A stretch of DNA of 64,000 nucleotides from Plutella xylostella (taxonomy: Eukaryota; Arthropoda; Insecta; Lepidoptera; Plutellidae), in the NCBI RefSeq assembly GCF_932276165.1, contig NC_064011.1:6527501-6591500 (forward strand), written 5' to 3'. Shown piece by piece: positions 43,807 to 53,639 of the stretch (positions are counted from its first letter, which is position 1; every line of letters begins with the position of its first letter). The notes below the pieces were generated by a model. The model saw nothing but the letters and a program-made list of their open reading frames with translations. It searched no databases and had not been told where the DNA came from. The position numbers and the translations under genes were made by a program.

Positions 43807-44690
43807 CACACGCGTATGTCAGAGGCGCTTGAAAATGCAACAGAGGGTATTGTTGTAAATGGGAGACCCATCAACAACATACGATACGCCGATGATACTG
43901 TTCTCCTTGCCAGCTGCCCTGAAGACCTGCAAAAGCTGATAAATTGTGTGGCATCAACCAGTGCTCGTAACGGTCTCAATATTAATATAAAAAAGACCAA
44001 GTACATGGTTGTCGGTCGTTCACAAATATCTGCCAATCTCTATGTCAACAACCAACCGTTGGAGAGAGTTAGTTCATATAAATACCTAGGGTGTATTGTG
44101 AACGAACAGGAGGACCACAGTGTGGAAGTCAGATGTCGCATCGAGCAAGCCAGGGCTGCGTTTGTGAAAATGAGACACCTCCTTTGCAACCGAAATCTCA
44201 AACTCTCCACTAGGTGCCGCTTGGTACGGTGCTACATTTTTTCCATACTTCTGTACGGAGTAGAAGCTTGGACACTGACCAAGACCTTATGTAAACGGTT
44301 AGAAGCCTTCGAAATGTGGATATACAGAAGAATGCTGAAAATATCATGGACGGATAGAGTAAAAAATGAAACGGTACTGCAAAGGATGCACAAAAGGCTA
44401 GAACTCTTAAACACAATTAAGAAAAGGAAGCTGCAATACTTAGGCCATATAATGCGCAATGACAAATATGCCCTCCTGCAACTCATATTGCAAGGGAAAA
44501 TACAGGGCAAAAGAAGACCTGGCCGTAGAAGAACCCACTGGCTACAGAACCTCGCCGAATGGTTCAATATGTCCACCATAGAGCTATTCCGAGCTGCGAC
44601 TTCCCGGGCCCAAGTGGCCATAATGATAGCCGACCTACGATAGTAGATGGCACCTTAAGAAGAAGAAGAAGTATGTCTTGTTTTCCCTAA
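43807..44690 (+). pseudogene. RTE-like LINE, 5'-truncated RT C-terminal part with (AAG)n tail
   Basis: The 275-residue frame 43816-44643 begins just upstream of the RT catalytic motif NIRYADDTVLLA (residues 22-33). It continues through YKYLGCIVNEQEDHS, LLYGVEAWTLTK, RRMLKISWTDRVKNE and LQYLGHIMRND to GRRRTHWLQNLAEWFNM. This order fits RTE-like endonuclease/reverse-transcriptase proteins. The frame is unbroken. Endonuclease and the front of RT are missing. The stop is followed after a short gap by repeated AAG at about 44659-44671. Confidence 0.82.
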
Positions 44691-45311
44691 AGAGTTTTCA
44701 TAAGACTCATATTTGGATAAACCGCCACAAAATATCACTGATCAAAGTATTACTGCCTTAACCCCTACAAAAGAAGCATAGGGATCATTTTCATTTGGCA
44801 AAAGAGAAGAGGAAACTTTGTAAAAAGTATTAACATTCGAGTTCCGCGTAACCTATAGAATGGATCTTATTGACACTTTACAAATACCGTTTCTAGAGGA
44901 TCTCTGCAATTTTGCCAACTAGCTCGTATCACGACGAGTCAAGGTTCATTTTAGATAATCTGAAAGCTCTTAAAAAGCTATGTAAGTTGTCGTTCTGCAG
45001 GGAATAAGGCGGATATGTGAAAATTACAATATTTTGCTGATTTTCGATATGTTTCTTATCCCCTGGTACATTGTAACACAATAAACGTTACTTTTGTTTG
45101 TATATTTCTTATTGTATTTCATTTTCATTTTAGAAATCAGATGTGGGTAATAAGTAAGATAAATAACATAGTAAAGGTAAATTAAGAACATTAACCGATT
45201 ATGAGTCCTACAGATCCAGAAAATGTCGTGTGACGCCCTTCGCAGGTGCGGCTTGTTGAAACAACGATCCTAGACATCAACACACCCTCACACTTACATG
45301 TTTAATAGCGA
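44691..45311. other. Stretch with no recognised gene
   Basis: AT-rich; no supported frame or repeat end. Confidence 0.5.
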
Positions 45312-45600
45312 CCATGACGGTCGAATGGCGTAGTGGTTAGTGGCCCTGACTGCTATGCCGAAGGTCCCGGGTTCGATTCCCGGCTGGGGCAGATATTTGT
45401 TTAAAGACAAATATTTGTACTCGGGTCTTGGGTGTTGATATTTATATTTAATATCTATCTATCTATGTATTTGTGTAGATATATCAGCTGTCCGATACCC
45501 ATAACACAGGCTCTGCCTAGCTTGGGGTCGGATGGCCGTGTGTGAGATGTCCCCACATATTATTATTATTATATTATTATTATTTAATATCTACAGTACA
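45312..45600 (+). repeat. tRNA-derived SINE family A, tail i, reference copy
   Basis: GGTCGAATGGCGTAGTGG starts the head, followed by a B box GGTTCGATTCC and CAGATATTTGTTTAAAGACA. The tail has ATCAGCTGTCCGATACCCAT, GCTTGGGGTCGGATGGCC and GTGTGAGATGTCCCCACAT. It ends in ATT repeats to about 45596. Both pol III boxes look intact. Confidence 0.93.
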
Positions 45601-45682
45601 GGTTGCAAGGCGTCTTTATCACCGTAGATAGATTCGTTTAATCCCACCAATCACATCACCTTTTTTACCAAGAACCGTTATA

Positions 45683-45870
45683 GGCGGCCGACTGGTGTAG
45701 TGGTTAGAGACCCAGACTGCTATGCCGAAGGTCCCGGGTTCGATTCCCGGCTGGGGCAGATATTTGTTTAAAGAGATATATTTGTACTCGGGTCTTGGGT
45801 GTTGATATTTATATTTAATACGTATCTATCTATGTATTTGTGTAGATATATCAGCTGTCCGATACCCATA
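45683..45870 (+). repeat. tRNA-derived SINE family A, tail i, 3'-truncated
   Basis: The head GGCGGCCGACTGGTGTAGTG and B box GGTTCGATTCCC are followed by tail i up to GTCCGATACCCATA, where it stops abruptly. It lies 83 bp from the preceding copy in the same orientation. Confidence 0.9.
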
Positions 45871-46842
45871 AGTCATATGTTATTATAGGTATAGATTTAT
45901 ATGAAACCATGCCTACATCGGTAGAAAATATTTCAAAATATAGATAGAAAACCGAGGAAACCTACAATTGTCTTCCATCTAACAACAAACAACAATGAAC
46001 TAATAACGTAATAACTCCTTATTTTTCATCCTTAGGCTAAAAATAAAAATAAAATTGAGCACCTAAATCAGTACACTGAAACACGAAAGCACTAAGTGTG
46101 TGACAAAAATGACAAACGGCTGTGAGTCAACTTTGAAATTTCATTTTCTCTCGCTACGTGTCTCCGATATCTGGCAGGCCGCCATCTTTGTTTGTGCGGT
46201 TGGCAACACTGACACTTCCGACTTTGCGACGCTCTTAAAGCATTCCACATAAGAGCTAATTTGCAACTGCGGGCGATGTATTTGCCGAGGTCTCTGCCTG
46301 ACAGACAGTTTGAACGCTAGTGCAAAGATTGGTTCGGATTCAGTAAATTGCTGGAAGTCCGAGGTTTGATTTGTGACTCACACACACAGAGTATATAACA
46401 GTCCACTGATGGACAAAAGCCTCTTCTGGTTTCCTGTGAAGCGATCATGAAAAATTTCATACTAGACTCGAAGGTTTGATTCCAACCATTTTGACGTTTT
46501 GAGTTATTTATTGAGTGCTAGGGGAACTAGAATCGTTATTTTCATACAAGCGATTGAATCGAACTGTGAATCGACGAGTGTCAAATTGTTCGCGATCGCC
46601 ACAATGTACGTTCGTTCTTAGTTCAAAACTAAAAACGAACGTAACTTTTGAAACATAACGCTGGGTTAGTCATCGCATGGACTCAATTAGAAGAAGTACC
46701 CATCAGCACCCATAGATTAATAGAAAAGGGTGATAAAAATACTAACTCTTTATAAAATTCAAAAATTTATGATTGTCTGATACTTGCTGCAAAAACGAAC
46801 TACATTATTGCGTGTATATTACTGTACCTTTATGGTGCCTAA
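45871..46842. other. Gene-poor stretch
   Basis: It includes an AAGATGGCGGC word (minus strand, near 46190-46200) of the kind bound by YY1/Pho and a fragment of an RTE 3' end at 46390-46430. No coding sequence. Confidence 0.45.
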
Positions 46843-47049
46843 TCCTAACTAATATTATAAATGCGAAAGTAACTGTGTCTGTCTGTCTGTCTGTCTGTTA
46901 CTCTTTCACGCCAAAACTACTGAACGGATTTGAACGAAATTTGGTATACATACGGTCTAGACCCTGGGAAAAAACAAAGGCTACTTTTTATCTCGGAATT
47001 CCCACGGGAAAACTTTTTAAGGCGAAGCGAAGCGCGCGGGAACAGCTAG
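46843..47049 (+). mobile_element. Non-autonomous Helitron, copy 5, reference copy
   Basis: TCCTAACTAATATTATAAAT follows an A, and GCGGGAACAGCTAG precedes a T. The interior has (TCTG)n, ACGCCAAAACTACTGAACGG, GGTCTAGACC and a terminal GCGAAGCGAAGCGCGCGG stem region. It is 207 bp long with no internal damage relative to the others. Confidence 0.9.
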
Positions 47050-49264
47050 TTACATAATACATATAATATGGTGATCTATCAGATGCCGTTAAATAAAATA
47101 ATTTAGGCAAAAGTAGGAAACTGACTACAAAAAGCGCACTAGGCGCAAAAAGCAGTATACTATGTGATGATGATACGTGTAACTCTCTGATTTTGGTTCG
47201 GATGGTCATAGCGTGATGGACGACGAGCACCCGGTACAGCTCGGTGTCGGCTCTGCAAGATAAATGAACACGCAACTTCGCTAAGTGAGAGGAAGTTTTT
47301 TTGCATTTCTGTAAAATGAGGGGGCGACTGAACAAAACTCAACTGAAATAAATTTTCAGTGCCGGCGGAACGGAGGATTAAGGAATCATCTGTTATTGCT
47401 GAAATATTTCGTAAAAGTTGGCATAACTCTTGTACATGAGAAGTAAGCGCTACCTACTGTACAGCCAAAAAACAAAACTCTTTAATCCTAAGTTCAAAAT
47501 CGATTATTTTAGTGAACAACCTATGGAGCGTTCTAGCGAATATTCTAGTAATAAATATTATAAATAATATGAATGGTCAGTGCAGCAGCGGTGTTTGTTT
47601 AAGCTTTTCCTAGAGTTATAATATATACCTACTTAGTTTCATTATGAAATGTTGTGTCTCTGTTCAATGTATTACGTCATACTCTGATTCATCATCGGCA
47701 TCGCCATCATCATCAACTTGCCAGGTCAACTAAGGAAAAACGAAAACCTCTCCAGTATAAAAATTTATTTTTATAAATTTAATTAGATTAAGGTGGTCGC
47801 ACTCCACTGTCTTTCAAGTTAGCTCTAATTTGAGGCAAACACTCTTTAAAATTATCATAATGAATCCCTCAAAGACTGTTTACGGTCGAGAGCTCTTTAA
47901 AAAAACGAACTTTTTTATCTTCTCAAATAAACGCTGCGTCGTTTTCATTAGACTTTATTTTGAAAAATGAAACAATTATCTTTAATCAGGTATCATCTGA
48001 TTAATCCGCACAGATTATCTACTGAAACAGTTAAGTTTTTATTATAATTTTAAGCAGTTTTATTATTAATTCCTTGGCTGCGTTCGCCGATGTCATTGAT
48101 CGCGGAGTCTTAGGGTGCTTTTCCACCAAAAACTTGCAATGCTGTGCTATTTTGATATGCTATGGATGTGCTTGATATCCAATCAGATTAATTTGCCCAA
48201 ATAGCACTGGTGGGATCGGATCATCGCTATTGGTAGCATAATTATGTAGCTGCATAGCACTAAATCTTTTTCTTTATGATCGATTCATATACCCTATCTA
48301 TTTGTGGATTTACAAATCAGAAATTTAAATTAGATAAAAATTTTAAAACTGGGGGGCCACTCTCTAAATCGACAAACAAACGAACAATAATTGTCGTGCG
48401 ATCGGCACGTTGAATACAACGAGATAGTCGTGGTTAGCGCAGCCGAAAAACCAAACTGCACGCTAACCACGAATCTATCTCTCGTTCATTCATTATTCGT
48501 CAGTATAGAGTAACCCTACTGTGCCTTGTTGAAGCCACGTCGACGCACTGTCAGGGGTTACTCATCTCATAATTGAGTAATGTCATTATTCTGCTGAAAA
48601 GCCCTCGCCCTCTGCTTTCACGTATAACGAATTTAACTTTAGATCTCTCATGTTCGATGGAGGTTAATGACTTTGCACATACGCATACACACTGCACAGT
48701 TAATAAAATAGATAGTACCCGGTGTATTTGTGGTTGTAAGAATTACACGTTATTTTTTTTTTAAATAAGTTTTGAATAATAGAATAGAATAGAATAATAT
48801 TAATTTCAGACATAAGTCCATAGTTCTGTTAGTAACAATTTGGCTTATTATCTATGTTAGTTACTTAATGTGTATTTTTTCACTAATGTCTAAAAGTCGT
48901 AGATCGAAATTATTCAGAATGACCTTTTAAGTGACCCCTTTTGGATTATCACACCAGTTTTGCAACATTATTTATGTGTAGGTAACTATTTTAAATAAAT
49001 TAAATACCTACTTACTATGAGTATGTTTATGTGTATGTCTGCTGGATCGACGCTGCACGGTGGTCACTCTGTTAGCTCATCTCCTTTAGATTATGTTCAT
49101 TAAAATGTTTAAAACAGCTTAACTAGATCTGTGGCGCTTTGCAGTTTTATCTACTTTCATCTCATTTTTTTATGGATTCGGATTAACTACGTCTGACTTT
49201 ATTTATTACTACTACGTAATTTCAATTTAATTACACAAAATGTAAATCACTAATTTGAATCTTT
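47050..49264. other. Gene-poor stretch
   Basis: AT-rich. It holds the hairpin at 48411-48492, a short (AATAG)n run at 48778, and a partial MITE end near 48955. No supported coding sequence. Confidence 0.5.
48411..48492. ncRNA. Long imperfect hairpin, pre-miRNA-like or MITE remnant
   Basis: TCGTGGTTAGCG at 48428-48439 pairs perfectly with CGCTAACCACGA at 48461-48472. The stem extends outward through GAGATAG/CTATCTC and TGAAT/ATTCA with small bulges, and inward through CAG/CTG. The result is a stem of about 30 pairs with a loop near 13-15 nt. Size and bulge pattern are compatible with a microRNA precursor, but a small decayed MITE would look the same. Confidence 0.35.
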
Positions 49265-49633
49265 TTTATTTATTTTTTTATTTAAACACTTTATTGTATA
49301 CAATATACATAGGTATAACAGTAAAAAAATGGAGAGAATTAAACTAGACTAGTATACAAGGGCGGACTTATCGCCTCAACGCGATCTCTTCCAGTCAACC
49401 CTGGAGGTAAGGACACAAGTGGCTAAACTCTTAATAACTAAATTTATTGTTGTATACAAAAGTATCTAACAAAACCTATTTTCTAATATTTACACATAAA
49501 GTAGGTACATATTTTAGAATCATATATGTATACATATTATCTATAATAAATATATATTTACACAATTAATAATATATATTATAAATAGATATATACTAAA
49601 ATAAATAAATACTAACTACCTACCTATAAATTT

Positions 49634-52576
49634 CTACCAACCTAAGGTCGTGAAATAATATCTTTTCAAATTATTTTTAAATGCGTTAGGTGATGATGAT
49701 AATCTTACATCCATAGGCAATGCATTCCATAGATTCACCGCTTTAATCGCGAATGAATCTCTGTAGGTGGCACTATTATGTGACGGTACACTCAGCATCT
49801 TATTCTCCTGTGATCGCAAACCACGGCCGTGGGAGCACAAGTAGGTGAACTTGCACCGTAAGTAGTGGGGAGCAGAAGGATTATTGAGGACATTGTACAA
49901 TACAGTTAAAATATGAGTATTCCTTCGAAGGCGAATTGGGAGCCACTTAAGTTGAGCACGATACTCTGAAATATGATCATATTTACGTAATCCAAAGATA
50001 AAACGGATACATAAATTTTGGAGACGTTCGAGTTTATTAAGTAGCTCTTCAGTTAAGTCGAGATAGCTTACATCTGCGTAGTCGAGGATGGGAAGCAGCA
50101 AAGACTGCGCCAGCGTAATTTTAGTGTGGTGAGGAAGGAAAAACTGCATGCGCTTGAGCGAATGAAAAGATGCAAACATTTTTTTGCTAACAGCTTCCAC
50201 TTGGGGAAGCCAGGATAGGGTGCTGTCCATTATGACGCCTAGATTCTTTACAGCATTCACAAAGTGTATTTCAGTGCCGTCATAAGTAAGCTTCCCATGT
50301 ATGAACAGATTTGTCTTATTTAGCAATCTAGAGCTGCCTAATATAATAGCCTGTGACTTATCCGGGTTAAGCAAAAGTCCGAACTTCTTTACCCACTTGG
50401 ATATGATTTCCAGGTTGCTATTAATATCATTAATTGCCATATTTATGTTTTCCGGAAGAACACTTGTGTAGATCTGGAGATCATCTGCATAGAGGTGATA
50501 GAGAGAAGTAAGTTGTTTAGCAAGGACATTAATAAATAATGAGAAAAGTAAAGGAGAAAGTACGCCGCCTTGCGGGACGCCAGCTAGTACCGGACACCAG
50601 GCAGAGCTCTCTGCATCGGTGCGCACACACTGCTGACGACCTTTAAGGTAAGATTCGAACCAACTGGTGACTGTCGGAGATACGTTAAGAGATTGTAAGA
50701 TGCCTAAAAGTATATCAAAGTTCACCGTGTTAAATGCGTTACTAAAATCTAACAGGGTTAGAATAGTAACTTGATGGTTATCCATATTAAAACGAATGTC
50801 ATCGGTGACCTTGATCAGAGCCGTGACGGTACTATGTCCTGTTCGAAACCCGGACTGAAATTCATTAAGTAGATGGTGAGTGGAGAGGAAGTTGGAAAAT
50901 TGTTCAAATACAAGGCGTTCAAGGACTTTTGAAAGGAATGGTAGGATAGATATTGGGCGAAATTGGGATAAGGAAGAGGGATTAGGGACTTTTGGAAGAG
51001 GAACAATGAAAGCATTCTTCCACGTACTAGGAAATGAACTGGAAAGTAAAGAAAGGTTCATTATATTCGTGATATGCGGCAGAATGATATCCAAAATTGG
51101 ATTGATCATAAGAATACTAACATTGTCAGTACCGGTTGCCTTGCTGGTAATGTTAGAAATACATCTCTTAACGTCACGACCAGAAACCAATTTAAAAGTG
51201 AATGAAGGGCAATCAGGGAGCGGTATAGAATCAAGATTACTCAGAGCCTCGGCCTTGTTTTGATCACTAAGGGTCAAAGGAGGAGTGGAAAAGTGCTTAT
51301 TAAGTGCATTGAGGTCTGTGTCAATGTTAGAATGCGTCCTTGATTTGCCTATGCCCAACGTTTTAAGAAATGTCCATAACTGTGAGGTGTCACAGTTATC
51401 AATGGAAGTATGAATGTATCGGCGCTTTGCATCTCTACACACTCTATTGCAGCGATTCCTGAGCTCTTTATATTTCTGCAAGTGTTCATCTGTCGGTTGC
51501 TTTTTATAGCAGTACTTGGCGTGATCTCGCTTCGACATTAGGGTCTTGATGTTATCAGTAAGCCAAGGGGCTGGCAGCTGTTTCACACGAACTGGACGAA
51601 GGGGTGCGTGTTTGTCAAAAAGGTCGGTCAGGAGAGAATTAAACAACTCAACCCTTGCGTCAATGTCGTCAATGCTATTTAGCTGCGCCCAATCAATGTC
51701 GTTTGCATCTTCGCAGAGCCGCTGCAAGTCCATCCTCTTAAAATTACGCTGGAGAATTGTACGCTTCTTTGGTTTAGGAGTACGAACCTTAAAAGAAAGA
51801 TAAAGAAGATCGTGATAGGAGAAACAGTCAGCCGTTAATTGGCCGTGCTGAAGTACAAGGTCAGGAGAAGAAACGATTATAAGATCTAGAAGTGTCGGAT
51901 CAGAGTTCGGAGGATGATGAGTAGCGTCAAGGGGTAAAATGTGCAGATTTTGTGCAGTTGTGATAGAGTACAATGATTTGGAACGATGGTCGTTTTTTAA
52001 AAGACATGTATTAAAATCGCCCATGACTATGGTGTTATCAAAATTGGGAGTATAATCCTCAAGAAGTTTCTCAAAAGATTCGAAATAATTAACGGTCATA
52101 GATGGGCTATAGTAGACTCCGAGAAGAATCCTACTGAAGTTGAGACGCACTTCTAAGAAGAGATGCTCAGCCTTCCCAGAATACTCGCTCGGAGACCTAC
52201 TCACAATGGTGTAAGGGATATGACTGCGAAGGTATATCGCTACTCCCCCGCCACCTTTGTTGGTACGATCGTTGCGTACCAATTTAAACCCAGGTAATGG
52301 ATACACAGAGGAGTCAAGCGACGGTTTTAACCAAGATTCCGAAACGAGGATAGCGTGTATATTATTATTGTCTAATGATGCAAGCATATCAGAATGGTGT
52401 GAAGGAATACTCTGTGCGTTAATATGGACCACATTCAATGCTTTGCGATACTTGGAGAGTTCCATATTAAGGCTAGGGGAGAGAGGAATGTATGACATGT
52501 CAAGTGAAGTGGAACCAACGGAAGAACATGATAAAAAATCATCATCATCACTAGCGGCAGAATCATATATACTCAT
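49634..52576 (-). CDS. LINE ORF2: endonuclease-reverse transcriptase, intact
   Basis: This 980-residue enzyme would nick the target DNA and copy the LINE RNA into it. The APE-type endonuclease spans about residues 45-265, with INAQS (52-56), SESW (79-82), MGDFN (185-189) and YHD (254-256) in place of the usual SDH. The RT spans about 460-760. FRPISILPFLSK is at 539-550. LLDFSNAF has catalytic D610, with FNTV where most relatives have FDTV. AGVPQGGVLSPLLF is at 665-678, and YADD at 696-699. The C-terminus contains LRKYDHISEYRAQLKWLPIR and NLWNALPM, also found in the truncated copies at 4510 and 15542. The ORF is unbroken. Clade CR1/Daphne/L2-like is inferred from motif style and 3' tails. Confidence 0.95.
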   Translation of the reverse strand: MSIYDSAASDDDDFLSCSSVGSTSLDMSYIPLSPSLNMELSKYRKALNVVHINAQSIPSHHSDMLASLDNNNIHAILVSESWLKPSLDSSVYPLPGFKLVRNDRTNKGGGGVAIYLRSHIPYTIVSRSPSEYSGKAEHLFLEVRLNFSRILLGVYYSPSMTVNYFESFEKLLEDYTPNFDNTIVMGDFNTCLLKNDHRSKSLYSITTAQNLHILPLDATHHPPNSDPTLLDLIIVSSPDLVLQHGQLTADCFSYHDLLYLSFKVRTPKPKKRTILQRNFKRMDLQRLCEDANDIDWAQLNSIDDIDARVELFNSLLTDLFDKHAPLRPVRVKQLPAPWLTDNIKTLMSKRDHAKYCYKKQPTDEHLQKYKELRNRCNRVCRDAKRRYIHTSIDNCDTSQLWTFLKTLGIGKSRTHSNIDTDLNALNKHFSTPPLTLSDQNKAEALSNLDSIPLPDCPSFTFKLVSGRDVKRCISNITSKATGTDNVSILMINPILDIILPHITNIMNLSLLSSSFPSTWKNAFIVPLPKVPNPSSLSQFRPISILPFLSKVLERLVFEQFSNFLSTHHLLNEFQSGFRTGHSTVTALIKVTDDIRFNMDNHQVTILTLLDFSNAFNTVNFDILLGILQSLNVSPTVTSWFESYLKGRQQCVRTDAESSAWCPVLAGVPQGGVLSPLLFSLFINVLAKQLTSLYHLYADDLQIYTSVLPENINMAINDINSNLEIISKWVKKFGLLLNPDKSQAIILGSSRLLNKTNLFIHGKLTYDGTEIHFVNAVKNLGVIMDSTLSWLPQVEAVSKKMFASFHSLKRMQFFLPHHTKITLAQSLLLPILDYADVSYLDLTEELLNKLERLQNLCIRFIFGLRKYDHISEYRAQLKWLPIRLRRNTHILTVLYNVLNNPSAPHYLRCKFTYLCSHGRGLRSQENKMLSVPSHNSATYRDSFAIKAVNLWNALPMDVRLSSSPNAFKNNLKRYYFTTLGW

Positions 52577-53051
52577 AAAATATATATAGTTATTATTAAT
52601 AAAAATATAATATAAAATACCTAATACGTATATGTTGTTTAATCAATATTTTAAATTTAAACTATGATTATTGTAATATTTAATATATATATAACGCATA
52701 ATATCAATCCGCACTGTCCATGCGATAACATTGTAAATACAAATAAAAATTATGCAAAACCTTAGAACAAACAAGTTACATGAAAATTTAAATTGAATTT
52801 TTAACGTACCAAACATATTTTTAAATTTGATTTCTGAACGCAGCCTAAATGTTAATCTGTGCAAAACATCAGAATCAAATCTGTCAGCTGTCAGTGTCAC
52901 AACAACACGACACTGCGCTGTCACAACAATCAAAAAGAAAAATATTAATAAAAATCAAAACAGGGTAGGATACAATACAACTGCAAAGAAAAAAGAAAAA
53001 AAGGAAATTACATAATCAGAGGCAAAGAAATCTACCTTCCACCTGATGACT

Positions 53052-53627
53052 TTACACTCGCCTATCCTTGGAAGATGCGCCCGTCTTGCTCCTCGTCGCA
53101 GGCGCAGCAGCTCCTGCGCTCGCAGTGGGAGTGATCTTGCCGGCCTTGGTCGCTGGCTTGTCGGCGGGCGTCCTGGCGGCCGTGGAGGTTGCTGGAGCCA
53201 CTGCAGGATGCTTCCTGCACAGCTCGTCCAACTGCGCCGCTGAGACGATCTGCACCCTGGTGTTGTCGGGCAGCTTGACGAACACGGCCCCATTCATGCT
53301 CCAGCACGCATTCATGCCGAAGTGTCGCCGCGCGCGAGCGTAGTTGTCCTGGCGGCTCTTTGTCAAGAACTCGCTGACCACCATGCCGCTCGACTTCAGC
53401 TGCTTTTTCCTGCCCCATACTGATGCCTTGGCAGAAATGCTGACCAGCCGTACAAGAATTGGACGTGGCCTCTTCGGGTTCTTTGCTCCTATCCTGATGC
53501 AATGGTGGATCATAGATTGGTCAAATTCGGCAAATCCCATCTTGGTCACAATAATGCCAGAGATTGTAGCAGCTGGGACCTCGTCATCCTGCTCCTTGAC
53601 ACCAGTGAAGACTTTTTGTGTGGGTAT
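53052..53627 (-). CDS. LINE ORF1 protein, C-terminal part (5'-truncated)
   Basis: The open frame runs from just after a stop at 53628-53630 to TAA at 53052, 191 codons. The internal Met at 53549 is not likely to be the true start. KRPRPILVRLVS, LKSSGMVVSEFLTKSRQD and YARARRHFGMNACWSMNGAVFVKL follow the pattern of LINE ORF1 nucleic-acid-binding domains similar to the baculovirus FP-type fold seen in insect LINEs. The C-terminus is Ala, Pro, Thr and Lys-rich. It lies upstream of ORF2 on the same strand, which supports the pairing. The reverse strand also carries long frames, an effect of its high GC content. The assignment rests on remembered family patterns. Confidence 0.72.
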   Translation of the reverse strand: MPTQKVFTGVKEQDDEVPAATISGIIVTKMGFAEFDQSMIHHCIRIGAKNPKRPRPILVRLVSISAKASVWGRKKQLKSSGMVVSEFLTKSRQDNYARARRHFGMNACWSMNGAVFVKLPDNTRVQIVSAAQLDELCRKHPAVAPATSTAARTPADKPATKAGKITPTASAGAAAPATRSKTGASSKDRRV

Positions 53628-53639
53628 TTAATAAACCAT

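Larger units (their letters stand above)
49265..53632 (-). mobile_element. CR1-group LINE, nearly full length, 5' end truncated in ORF1
   Basis: Reading right to left: a partial ORF1 (53627-53052), a spacer of about 475 bp, an intact ORF2 (52576-49634), and a 3' UTR of about 370 bp. The UTR carries GGAAGAGATCGCGTTGAGGC, then AATAAAGTGTTTAAATAAA and an A-rich end near 49265. ORF1 homology stops at 53627-53632 with a stop codon directly outside. No target duplication was identified. Confidence 0.88.

Noticed and set aside
45312..45385. tRNA gene
   Set aside because: The A and B boxes belong to a SINE head followed by a repeated tail; no clean acceptor stem, and several copies exist.
46988..47335. 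115-codon minus-strand frame
   Set aside because: It runs out of a Helitron end into unrelated DNA and shows no protein motif.
53062..53502. Long alternative frames opposite and out of phase with LINE ORF1
   Set aside because: High GC keeps several frames open; only the ORF1 frame shows protein-family motifs.
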